Source of the DNA: Ophiostoma sp. CBS 140.51
Taxonomy: Eukaryota; Ascomycota; Sordariomycetes; Ophiostomatales; Ophiostomataceae
DNA length: 64,000 nt
Direction of reading: 5' to 3'
Assembly: GCA_029298735.1 (NCBI GenBank)
Contig: JANSLP010000071.1
Span: 1-64,000, forward strand
Part shown: in pieces, positions 45,580 through 54,959 of the stretch
How positions within the stretch are numbered: position 1 is the stretch's first letter
Layout of the letters: the number at the start of each line of letters is the position of its first letter
Translations under genes and position numbers: made by a program
The notes under the pieces: generated by a model
What the model was told of the DNA's origin: nothing
Seen by the model: the letters and a program-made list of their open reading frames with translations, nothing else
Database searches by the model: none

Positions 45580-47961
45580 TTACAGCCGGCTCTGTTCCGC
45601 GTCGACGGTGGGAGCCGGCTTGGCGGCGAGGGTCTTGTCGCGGGCGAGGTCGCGCAGGACGGCCTGGGTCTCTGGGTTCTCGGCGTCATACTCTTGCAGC
45701 AGCCACTGCACAAAGTCTTGCCACTCGGCGAGCCAGTTGGCCCGGGCGCGGGCCCGGGCGGCGGGCGAGGAGTAGCAGGAGTGCGTCAGACTCCATTCGG
45801 CGAGCTGGCGCCAGCCGTACAGGCCCATGTCGGCTTTGCCGACGAGGACCTGGTAAAAGTCGTGGGACAAGGAAGACTGGAACAAGGTGCCGTTGTCGCT
45901 GTTGACGGTGCAGGGGAAGTTGCGCGCGAGCAAATCGTAGACGGCATGACCACCGATACGAGGGGTCAGGCCCAGAACCTCATTGGAGATGGGGCAGACT
46001 TCGACGCAGACATTGTGCTTCTTCATCTTCTCGAGGACGACAGGGTGGCGCGGGAGGGCGAAACCATGGCCGATGCGTTTGGCGCCCAATAACAAGGCGT
46101 CGATCAAGTTGCCGTCGGTAGACGTGCCCATATCCAAGGTCTCGCCGCAGTGGAATAGGAACGGAATCTCGAGACCCTGTTCTCTGCAGTTCTCCTGGAA
46201 CTCGAGGAGTTCGGGGATGAATTGGTTGAGCGGCTGGCCCGCGGCCTCTTCACCGACCAGGTCGAAGCCGGCAATGTACTCGGGCCAGCGCTTCTTGAAC
46301 TCGATGCATTCGTTGAGAGCGGCCTCGACCTCATTGTTTTTAAAGGAGCGCGGTGTGCAGTAGATGATTTTGATGCCGTCAAAGTTCTTCTTTGCACCCT
46401 GAACGCCAGTCTTGACATTGGCAGCATTGCGGGCCTTAAACTCCTCGCAGGCGTCAATGATAATCTGGACGATACCGGCGTTGTCGACCTTCTTGGTGCC
46501 CTCGTCGTCCCACAGCTGGTTGGCGGTCATGAAATTGGGGCGGATCTCGGCGTACTGGATGTTATCATCGAGCAGGTCTTGGAGGAACAGCTTGGTGTAC
46601 TCGCGGTAGGCAGACTCGTAGTTGAAGAGGCCCTTCATCATTCTTGTCCGACCATTGAAGCGTTCCCAGGCGCCGACCGACGTCTGGGGGATATCGTATG
46701 TCTCCTCTGGGCTGAAGATCAGCTTGTGCGCCAGCCAGTCCATGGCGCTCTTGCCGATCCGATCGGCCGGGAACTGCTCCAAGAAGTCGCGGAAGGGCAT
46801 GAGCTGCTTCTTCACATAGTCCTTGGAAAACAGGTTGCCCAGAATATTATCCTCTTTAGCGGCCGTGACGGACGTAATTTGAAATGCGATATTGCTCAAG
46901 AAGAAGTTTTGGTCGGCGGTTAGGCCTTCCGCCTTGTCCTCGGGCGAGTCACGGAAGATTAGCCGTTCATCGCTGAAGATAAACATGCGGTCCATGGACT
47001 TGGCGAGGTTGAGTAGGACAGTGGGCGCAAGGCAGGCGTTGTAGTGGATGTGCAGGTGGGCACCCTTGGGCATGCGACGGGCGACGCGCAGGACTTGTGT
47101 CTTTTGGATGATGGGAACGTTGGTCAGGTAGTGGTCGCCCGCGAAAGGCTCGTGTTTCTGGCCGCCGTAACCCACGTGGACGCCGGCATTGTGGTAAATG
47201 AGTTCCTTGTCATCCTTCTTGAGACGAAGCAGGACGTCGTTGGCGAGGCGCTCGGCCTGGGTGGCATTGACGCGGCAGGTGTGGTCAAAGGCGTATGCCG
47301 ACTCTTCTTCCACAACTTCGTTGCGCTTGGCTGCATATGCTGCTTGGAGACGAGCCTGCGTGGCCGCCTTCTTCGCAGCAGCAGCGGCCGCAGCCGCATC
47401 AACTGGAGTTTCTACTGCTGATGGCGACAGGCTGGCGGGTGTAACATAAGGAGCTGCAGCGGCGGCGGCGGCAGCGCCAGCAGCAGCACCGGCAGCAGCA
47501 GCAGCATTTAAGCCGCTGCCGGCCGGGGCGTTGGGGTCTGAGGACTCAAAAGTCATCATGAGGGGGCTTGTGGAGATGGTACCGAGGTTGACGATGACGT
47601 TGGGAGCGGCAGATGATGATGGACCGGCTCGGCTGCTTGAGGATAAGCGCAGGGTTTTGCTGAGGCGTCTACGAGTAGAGCTGCTTCGTTTCTTTCCGGC
47701 GTTGAAGTGGTTGTTGTTGTTGTTGTTTTGAGATTGTGATTGAGATTGCGTCTGTGAGTTTGGTTGTGTCTGAGACTGGAACTGTAATGACTGATGAGGA
47801 GCGGGCGAGGAGGTGTCTTTATGGCGGCCGAGTGAAAAGAACGAAGACATATGAGCGAGGTGAGGTATTGAGATGAGTGTTGGGATGAGCGTTGAACGGG
47901 TTCTTTGATTCTGAAGCGAAGTTCTCAGCCTCGTCTGAAAGCGGGCTGAAAGGTGAATCAC
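45580..47961 (-). CDS. CECR1/ADA2-type adenosine deaminase with long disordered N-terminus
   Basis: Single exon, up to 793 aa; a second start at 47850 (MSSFFSLG, residue 38) has equal merit. The catalytic half is a zinc-dependent adenosine/AMP-deaminase TIM barrel of the ADGF/CECR1 branch, expected to convert (deoxy)adenosine to inosine. Visible metal and catalytic sites: MPKGAHLHIH with His304/His306, HCGE at 604-607 (catalytic Glu), GHG at 631-633, CPISNEVL at 656-663, and NSDN at 687-690 with the zinc-binding Asp689. In classical adenosine deaminases Asp689 is followed by a second Asp; here it is Asn. Animal ADA2 proteins are secreted, but no signal peptide is visible here. Instead residues ~1-200 are low-complexity: Gln/Ser repeats, a run of Asn, Arg/Ser, and two long Ala runs. 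An intracellular purine-salvage role is inferred. Confidence 0.9.
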   Translation of the reverse strand: MIHLSARFQTRLRTSLQNQRTRSTLIPTLISIPHLAHMSSFFSLGRHKDTSSPAPHQSLQFQSQTQPNSQTQSQSQSQNNNNNNHFNAGKKRSSSTRRRLSKTLRLSSSSRAGPSSSAAPNVIVNLGTISTSPLMMTFESSDPNAPAGSGLNAAAAAGAAAGAAAAAAAAPYVTPASLSPSAVETPVDAAAAAAAAKKAATQARLQAAYAAKRNEVVEEESAYAFDHTCRVNATQAERLANDVLLRLKKDDKELIYHNAGVHVGYGGQKHEPFAGDHYLTNVPIIQKTQVLRVARRMPKGAHLHIHYNACLAPTVLLNLAKSMDRMFIFSDERLIFRDSPEDKAEGLTADQNFFLSNIAFQITSVTAAKEDNILGNLFSKDYVKKQLMPFRDFLEQFPADRIGKSAMDWLAHKLIFSPEETYDIPQTSVGAWERFNGRTRMMKGLFNYESAYREYTKLFLQDLLDDNIQYAEIRPNFMTANQLWDDEGTKKVDNAGIVQIIIDACEEFKARNAANVKTGVQGAKKNFDGIKIIYCTPRSFKNNEVEAALNECIEFKKRWPEYIAGFDLVGEEAAGQPLNQFIPELLEFQENCREQGLEIPFLFHCGETLDMGTSTDGNLIDALLLGAKRIGHGFALPRHPVVLEKMKKHNVCVEVCPISNEVLGLTPRIGGHAVYDLLARNFPCTVNSDNGTLFQSSLSHDFYQVLVGKADMGLYGWRQLAEWSLTHSCYSSPAARARARANWLAEWQDFVQWLLQEYDAENPETQAVLRDLARDKTLAAKPAPTVDAEQSRL

Positions 47962-50118
47962 AGGTGGGGCGTCGCAAACAATGAAATGTCTATGAATGTG
48001 GACAGCTCCTTGCTTGAGACTGTGGGATATAAAAAAAGGCCCTTTGGTCGTCGGAGTTGACGATGTTGGAAAAAGGATGATGATAATGAATGAGAACTAT
48101 TATAAGAAGACCTCGTGTGAGCTGTGAGGCCGATGAAACTGAAGAGGGGTGGATGAGGACAAAGGATGAGAGTTGAGTGAGAGGATGAGGATGAGAAGTT
48201 ATATACAGAGAAAAGAGATGCACTTACATATGGGGTGGGCCGAGGAGGTAAATGGATGTCGGATGTGATGCCCAGTTCGCCTAAGAGAAAGACCTGCGAT
48301 CCGGCAGTAACTCGGCACGGGTTGCTTGTGATCGTGATGAAGCCCTGAAGGAGGAAGAGGCAGAGAGAGGCAGAGAAAGTCAGAGAGACTCAAGGGAGGC
48401 AGCTGTGGCTCAGTTTCTTTTACTTCAAGCAAAGGCTCAGGCAGATGCTCAGGCTGTCGCAGTGCAAAGTACACCTTGGGTCGCGTGGTGGGGAGATTGT
48501 GGAGACGAGAAGTAGGCCGTCGCGATACCTTGTGGTTCAGAGTGGTGGGTGAGGGTGTGTATTGACGTCGTTGCGCAGTTGTATTGTTGTGAGAGTAAAA
48601 GTGTGAGTTGTTTTCACGAGTTTTGCAATCCTTATTTTTTTGCACAGCTCTCAGCATCCTGCGAACAAAAAAGGCAGCTCATTCTGTTATGCTCTTGTCC
48701 TTCGCTCCTTTTTTTCTGACCACTCACTTCCTTCCTCTCTCTCTCTCTCTCACGAGAAGAAAAGCGCCCGGGAAGGCACGTCTGGCTGGGCTGGGCAAGG
48801 GGGACAGCCCACGCTTGCAGAGGGGTGGGATTCAGGTTGGTGGCATATGGGGTGGCAGTGCAAGCGCCTGAGGGCGGGCTTGTGATTGGTCGCCTGGGAG
48901 CAAGTCTGGGCGGGAAGGCACGCTCTGCACGTTAGACCATGCCAGGCACACGAGCAAAACGAGCAGAAGGAGCGAAAAGAAACTAAGGCGCTGGCCGCTG
49001 CTTTCGGTTTTTGGTTGCCTCCTCACAGCGCACTATTATCTCGTGCTGTGGCTCACTGGCCGTCCCGCTGGTAGGGCGCGAAGCCGATTATCTACACCCT
49101 TCACAGCAAATCTATGGCGAAGCACAGCTAAGCCGGCCAACACAGCAAAAGACGGGACACGGTGTACGACAATGCCCAACCCTTGTTTCCCAGCACACAT
49201 ACGGAGCACTGACAGACACGTCAATGGTACCACATATTGGAGAATGCCATATCAAGATGCACGGACTTTTGATGATCCGTATTCGTGCATTTATGAGGCA
49301 TCACAAACATCGCCAACAGCATCAAAAGTGCCTTTATGAAGGCCCAACGGGCACGAACATTTTCACTTTATTTTTATGTCAAAAAGTGGTTAAACAAGAT
49401 GAACTAGTTCTCATTTTTTCTCTTTCCTTGTCTAGCTGCCTGAAGGTTGTTTCGTGACAAGGTCACCCCTCGTCTCACAATGGCAAGGAATGAAATGAGA
49501 AGAAAGGGCAATAAGTTTAACAAAACCGAACCCACCTCGCCTTTGACCTCTATTTTCCCGAATTGGGACGAGTGTGACAGAAGCCCGGGACAAAAGAGAG
49601 AGTAAAACGTGCTCGTTTAAGCATGGAAGGGTAGGGCAGCCTGTCAAATCTGTGGCTTGTGTGGGTGACAGGGCAAAAGCCCATAAAGCCCATCAAGGCG
49701 CCTTTTGTTCAAGATCCGACACAGCCTCGCATCTTAACCTCCTTGTCTGGAGCCGCACGACTGAGCACTTCTGCAAATACCTACCTCGATGGACAAAAAC
49801 AGAGCTAATGCATTCATCTGGAGAGCTAGGAAAAGGTTGAAGAGAAATAATATTCCGAATTTGCCGAGACATCATGTCTTTGCCCGATGACCACAGAAAC
49901 AAACAAAGTATCGGACTGTTTTTGATGAAAAACATCAGGTTTGTTGACTTTAGGCGATGCTTCTACTTTCCTATTCTGGCATTTGCCGTCTCGTCCGTGG
50001 ATACAAATGTCCTATTGTGGTTACCACGAAGTAATGGCACATATTATTGATGTGAATTATTTACATGAAGAAAGAGAGAAAATCAAACTAGATCGAGCCT
50101 ACTTCCACCCCTATCCCT
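47962..50118. other. Intergenic; upstream of the adenosine deaminase gene
   Basis: Sequence 47962-48700 is the probable promoter and leader of the minus-strand deaminase gene (pyrimidine-rich on that strand near 48330-48420). No coding sequence is recognised in the remainder. Confidence 0.45.
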
Positions 50119-50952
50119 TCATATGGCACTCCAAACACGAACGGCCGCGTCTTGCAGGTCGCCCTCGGAAAGAACAATATCGTGCTCGTCGTCTTTTGGT
50201 TTGCGGAGAAACAGGTCGGCAAACTTGAGCTCTAGAGGCCCACCCTCAACCCAAAAGAACTTGGGATCATAACGGTCTTCCAGAGGCGCCTGGTGCACCG
50301 GGCCTGGCCCAGTCCATGATACTTCCATTGTCTGTTGTTGGCCTTCTGCCGTCTGATCCGTCCACTTCTCGATCCGGAGCTTTGCTTCCTGCACAGATAT
50401 CGAAACCAAAAGAACCACCTTGACCTGCCGGTGCGAAGCGGTGAACCACCAGCGAGCTTTTTGACGGAGGGCGTGCATAGTCTGGCTTGACGATCCAGTT
50501 CCTGTCTGCACGACGAGTGTTGGCCACCCCTCTTCTTGGCGGTAGTGGACTGGACTGCCTGCTGTATCGGCTTCGCCTGAGGACCCCGTAGCTGCCCGCA
50601 CTGTCGCACTCGCCGTCCACTGCCAGTCGTCCAGCACCTCCATCTTGCACATGGCGTCCATCAGATGGATGTAGAGGGCAATGTGCATCTGCTCGTGAGC
50701 GGCTGTGGGCGCCGTCAAGATGGCTGCCTTGGTGTCAGCAAAGTAGGAGAAGCGGTAACGCTGCTCGCTTGTCTTCCGCTTGGCCTCGAGGGCCTGAAAG
50801 TCTGTAGGAGAGACATTGCTCACAACAAGTGTGTCGGTATTGCTGCTATTGATGTCACCTTCCGAGACTCGCTCCAATCGATAGAGGACATCCGCAGCAT
50901 TGGAAAACACCATGTCCGGTGCTAGTGTCGTGGATCGAGTGCTTGGAGACAT
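50119..50952 (-). CDS. Member of a fungal nuclease-like hypothetical family, core motif altered, 277 aa
   Basis: Single exon from the ATG at 50952. The order of blocks matches a family widespread in Pezizomycotina that I recall as PD-(D/E)XK-nuclease-like hypothetical proteins. These blocks are an N-terminal strand pair (RYRFSYFADTKAAIL), then AHEQMHIALYIHLMDAM, the core WPTLVVQTG (143-151), LRQKARWWFTAS (162-173), VKVVLLVSIS (177-186), LRIEKW (192-197), and a tail GGPLELKFADLFLRKP followed by HDIVLSEGDL. Family members usually read Glu where this copy has Gln149, a position that would be the core acidic residue if the fold assignment is right. There is no signal peptide or membrane helix. 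The gene sits alone beside an AT-rich stretch (51000-52300), a setting typical of accessory genes. Function is unknown; a nuclease role is inference, and the Gln suggests loss of activity. Confidence 0.6.
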   Translation of the reverse strand: MSPSTRSTTLAPDMVFSNAADVLYRLERVSEGDINSSNTDTLVVSNVSPTDFQALEAKRKTSEQRYRFSYFADTKAAILTAPTAAHEQMHIALYIHLMDAMCKMEVLDDWQWTASATVRAATGSSGEADTAGSPVHYRQEEGWPTLVVQTGTGSSSQTMHALRQKARWWFTASHRQVKVVLLVSISVQEAKLRIEKWTDQTAEGQQQTMEVSWTGPGPVHQAPLEDRYDPKFFWVEGGPLELKFADLFLRKPKDDEHDIVLSEGDLQDAAVRVWSAI

Positions 50953-52634
50953 CGTTGCCGTGAATGTGCTGGCTGTGATGTCGCTGTAGTTCAGGCAGTA
51001 AGTTTGAACGAAAGCTGTGTTTTAATTGACGTTATTTGTTACAAGTAATCATTATCAAGGACATGAATTCAAGATGTTTGGCTCTGTGAGTGAAATCGCC
51101 ACTTGAAGCTTTAGTGGCAAGTTTTAACATCTCAGTGGCGTTGTTCAGCAATAACTTCAAACAATATCCTCTAAAATTGTCAGAAGTATCCAATCCAAGC
51201 GCTAATTAAATGATTTGGTCTAAATGAAGTTTCTTGTTCAGGACTTTGATATCTGTGAAATTCGAAATCCGATTACAGCTGCCAGGAAGTTATCAGATCG
51301 GCTCGTCAACAGAATTTTAGGTTGAAGGTACGACCCCCTGCTTTGATTTGAGAATGGAACTAACTATCGCTCAGAATACCGTTTTTGGTATCCGAGAAAG
51401 ACCTGCAAGGCCCAACGGTGCATTGAGTAGAGCTGACCCGAAGGACGTGTACATATTTGATGCCGTCTCTACAAGACGGCACGACGGACCTTGTTCACCG
51501 TATTTTCATCACATCAAGACCGTGATCGTTTAAACAAGCTTCTGGATGCCAATGTAACATGAATGAACACATCAAGCCAAGACTTTGCCCGAGAGGGCTT
51601 TGGCGCCAGTGAAACGCTGATCAAATCCATGCTTCAAGGCGCTTATATGTTTCCTACGAAAAGTAAATCAAGGACAGCATCTACAGATCGCCTTATTCCT
51701 ATTTTGACAAGGTCGTGAGAGTTGTGTCAACACAATAGTCTTGGCTACATGACGTTGGGGACATCACGGACTGCTATCGAGTGAGACACTGTCGCATCTC
51801 GCTTGGTTTGCTCTCATGATGCACCGTCGTGGTTCTTTGCTCCGCCTCGAAATGACACTTGGACAGGGCACACCGTTCGTGTTTTGACACTTCATCATGC
51901 AAAACTGCTCACTATTATCCCGTATTTGGGCCCAAAGTTGGCAAAAGTTGAACTCGAAAGCACGATTCCTCCACGGATCTGAAGAAGAATATTGATGAAA
52001 GATAGTGAAGTATTGAAACCGTCAACATGCGATGCAAGTGTTTGCTCGATGTGGACCACCTTTATCCACTTTGGGATGTAGGTCGACATGCACAAGTCAA
52101 CCTACAAAAAAGCCTTGCCTCGTTTCGTGTTCGTGGAATAAAAGGAGAAAGAGACATAAAGTGAGGTCAAAATAAAGTACGGGTAATACGGAACAAAGTA
52201 GCGCCTGGTCGCCTTGGTTCTTCGAAACTTCCTATTTTGGACACGGAGAGGATCTAAGTGAAAAACGTGCATGAGATGATGAGAAGGACACAAACTACAG
52301 CTGGTTTCTTCCGTATTTCTCGTCACGATGAGTTTACGTATAATTGCAAATAGACAGATAAACGTAGTAGTTGAAAGTAAACGACCAAAATGAAAATAGA
52401 TTGCATACACTCCCCTTTTTAGACAAACATCTCCTGAATACAAAAGTACACAACACTCTCAACAATATCGACCTGGCCTCCCTGAGAAAACTGTTTGCTT
52501 TTGGTTTCCTGTGTATAAAAACGCCGTGCTGTATATATGACCGAAAAAGAGATATAAAAGAAGTGACAAGAAGAAATGACAAGAAATGACAAGAGATGGC
52601 TCCAACGAGATCTAGTTGGCAGGCAGACTGGGGT
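50953..52634. other. AT-rich intergenic stretch
   Basis: Noticeably richer in A and T than the rest of the window, especially 51000-51350 and 51880-52560. Only one frame reaches 110 codons, with no similarity. It could be a decayed element or repeat-mutated DNA, but no element is recognisable by eye. Confidence 0.5.
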
Positions 52635-54221
52635 TTAATCATCAAACTTGATGCCGCCGCGGGCGTTCGTGTCAATGAAACCGCCGCGGTAGCTGCCCTT
52701 CTTTTTCTTGTTCTTCTCCTTGGTGAAGCCCTTGCCGCGCGTGACAATCAGGTCCTCGTGTGCCTTTTGGCCCCAGTGGTGGCCGTTGAGCTCAAAGGCA
52801 TTGGACGAGAACTTGGGGTCGACATAGGTGTTGGAGGCGATGCGCGAGAAACGCTCGCCCTGCTTGGGCCCACCGCTAGCGGCAGCGGCCTTGGAAGCGG
52901 CCCGGTTGCGGTTGTTTTGCTTGAGGGTCAGGGCCGGGTCCGGAGGAAAGGGAGGGAACTTGGGTTCGGTGCCTGTGGGCGCCGGCGAGGACTGGCCGAC
53001 GACGGTGGCGGAACTATCGCTGCCATTCTCGGCGGTCTCCTCCTTTTTCGTCTTCTTGTCCTTCTTCTCTTTCTTGGACTTCTTCTTGTCGTCGTCCGAG
53101 CTGTCGCTATCAGAAGAGCTGGAGCTGCTGTCACTGCCCGACTCGGGGAGGGGCACCTTGGCGGCCTTTTCGTCCTCAGACTCGGAGTCGCTGTCGCTGT
53201 CGGAGGAGGAGTCGGAGGAGGAAGACGAGGAGGAAGACGAAGAAGAAGAGGACGAGTCAGAGTCGGAGCTGGACTCCTCCTCCTCAGACTCCGACTCGGA
53301 GCTGGAATCGGACGAAGAATCAGAGGTAGACTCGGAAGACGACTCATCAGAAGAGCTGCTGTTTTCAGAAGAAGAGGAGGAAGATTCCTCCTTCTTGGTC
53401 AGCTTGGCCTTCTTCAGCTTGTGCTTGCCGTCGTCCGACGACGAACTCGAGCTGCTGTCCGAGTCCGAGTCCGAGTCGGAAGAAGAGTCGGACGAAGACG
53501 AGGAGGAGCTGGACGAGTCGCTCGACGATGCCTTGCGCTTCAGAGGGTTGGGCTTGGCCACAATAACGGGGACGGGGGCGGCCTTGGCCTTGGTCTTCTT
53601 AGTCTTAGTCTTCTTCTCATCACCACTGTCACTGTCAGAAGAAGAAGACGAGCTCGACGAAGAGCTGGACTCATCATCCGACTCGGCATCCTTCATGTCG
53701 ACATCGCCCTCCTCCTTTTCGTCGTCGCTCTCACTGCCGCTGTCAGAAGAAGAGTCGCTGTCGGAGTCGCTGTCGCTCGAAGAGGAGTCCTCCTTTTTGA
53801 CGGTCGTCGACTGAAACTTCTCAAAGACACCCTCGAGGGACGCGCCAGTCGCACCGACAGCAGGCGATGCCGGCCAGCCGTTCTTCTCGCGCTGTTCCTT
53901 GAAGGCGTCGCGGGCCTGCGAGAAGTCGTGCTGCGTCAAGAAGGACTCAACGAGGTCGAGCAGCTGGGGAGCGGGCGAGGTCGCAGAGGCGGCAGCGGCA
54001 GCGGCACCGCCCTTCTTGGGGGTTGCGACATCTTTGCTCTTCTTGGACTCCTTCTTGGAGTCCTTCTTGGAGTCCTTCTTGGAGACCTTGTCGGCCTTCT
54101 TGTCGGTCTTAGCCATCGTATCAGTAGTGTTCGTGGTAGTCGTCGGGTTTGTTATCGTCGTCGAAGCGGATGCGGCCGCTGGTTTGCTCGAGAAAAGCCA
54201 GGCGGGAGGAGCACCGGGCAT
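52635..54221 (-). CDS. srp40: SRP40/Nopp140-type nucleolar phosphoprotein
   Basis: Single exon, up to 528 aa. The family's usual Lys-rich start is better matched by the ATG at 54116 (MAKTDKKADKVSKKD, residue 36), giving 493 aa; the first 35 residues of the longer frame are Thr/Ala-rich. A LisH-like helix pair (LLDLVESFLTQHDFSQARDAFKEQ, about 87-110) precedes alternating blocks of Ser/Asp/Glu and Lys, the signature of Nopp140/Srp40. The conserved SRP40 C-terminal domain runs from GERFSRI (about 455) through NTYVDPKFSSNAFE, HHWGQKAHEDLIVTRGKGF and KKKKGSYRGG to GGIKFDD. Nopp140/Srp40 proteins are casein-kinase-2 phosphorylated chaperones of box C/D and H/ACA snoRNPs and of RNA polymerase I transcription in the nucleolus. 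The serine blocks give the opposite strand a long antisense open frame, which is not a gene. Confidence 0.92.
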   Translation of the reverse strand: MPGAPPAWLFSSKPAAASASTTITNPTTTTNTTDTMAKTDKKADKVSKKDSKKDSKKESKKSKDVATPKKGGAAAAAASATSPAPQLLDLVESFLTQHDFSQARDAFKEQREKNGWPASPAVGATGASLEGVFEKFQSTTVKKEDSSSSDSDSDSDSSSDSGSESDDEKEEGDVDMKDAESDDESSSSSSSSSSSDSDSGDEKKTKTKKTKAKAAPVPVIVAKPNPLKRKASSSDSSSSSSSSSDSSSDSDSDSDSSSSSSSDDGKHKLKKAKLTKKEESSSSSSENSSSSDESSSESTSDSSSDSSSESESEEEESSSDSDSSSSSSSSSSSSSSDSSSDSDSDSESEDEKAAKVPLPESGSDSSSSSSDSDSSDDDKKKSKKEKKDKKTKKEETAENGSDSSATVVGQSSPAPTGTEPKFPPFPPDPALTLKQNNRNRAASKAAAASGGPKQGERFSRIASNTYVDPKFSSNAFELNGHHWGQKAHEDLIVTRGKGFTKEKNKKKKGSYRGGFIDTNARGGIKFDD

Positions 54222-54959
54222 GGGAGTTGTCGAGAGGATAAAAAGAAGGAAAAGAAAGAATGGAGTTCGCTATAAAAGGGGTCTTCAAGTCTACTGACTT
54301 TGTTGGAGATATCCTAAACTTCGCAGAAAGGAAGAAAGAAAAAAGTCAGGGACTGGAGGAAACACCAACATTAAAAGCGGTCGTGTGCTGGGGAGCCGCA
54401 AAAGAAAGAGAGAAGATTTGAAGGGACGTCAAGGGGAGGAAGAAAAAAAAGCGCTTCACCGCCTTGATAGCGGCAGAAAAAAAGTTTAAAAAAGCAAGTG
54501 GCAGAAAATTGGCAGAAAAAAACTGCGACAACGGGTAGTACGGGGACCGCCTTTTTCCGAATAGGGTTAGGCGCATATTAATTGTTTAAGTGGTTTCGGT
54601 CTCGGCCCCTTGAGTACGCCAAGACCGCAACACAAATGCGTCCACTAACAGACTGCCCTGTAGTGACTTCCAGCGACTTACAAACAGCCTCACAAGCGTC
54701 CATCTCATCTCATTTGATTTGATAATGTGCATTCAATTAAATACAAAATAAATACTCCATACTTTCATAAATACTCATAAAACGACATTAAACTGACGAG
54801 AATAGATAAGAAACTCCTTGAACCCCTTCAGCAGTATGCGCAGAAACAGAAACGACAGGTTTCGAGGGGGTATTTAGAAAATCATCACGACCACCGACAC
54901 CGACAGACCTCTTCTACATTCTTTCCCCATATTTCAAGTAAACAGACGTATATTTCCGT
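54222..54959. other. Spacer between two minus-strand genes
   Basis: Promoter side of the SRP40 gene on the left and 3' flank of the copper ATPase gene on the right, A/T-rich around 54715-54790. No coding sequence is seen. Confidence 0.5.

Noticed and set aside
52596..54275. 559-codon plus-strand open frame, Arg/Leu/Val-rich
   Set aside because: Antisense of the Ser/Asp/Glu/Lys repeats of the SRP40 gene; the composition is simply the reverse complement of those codons.
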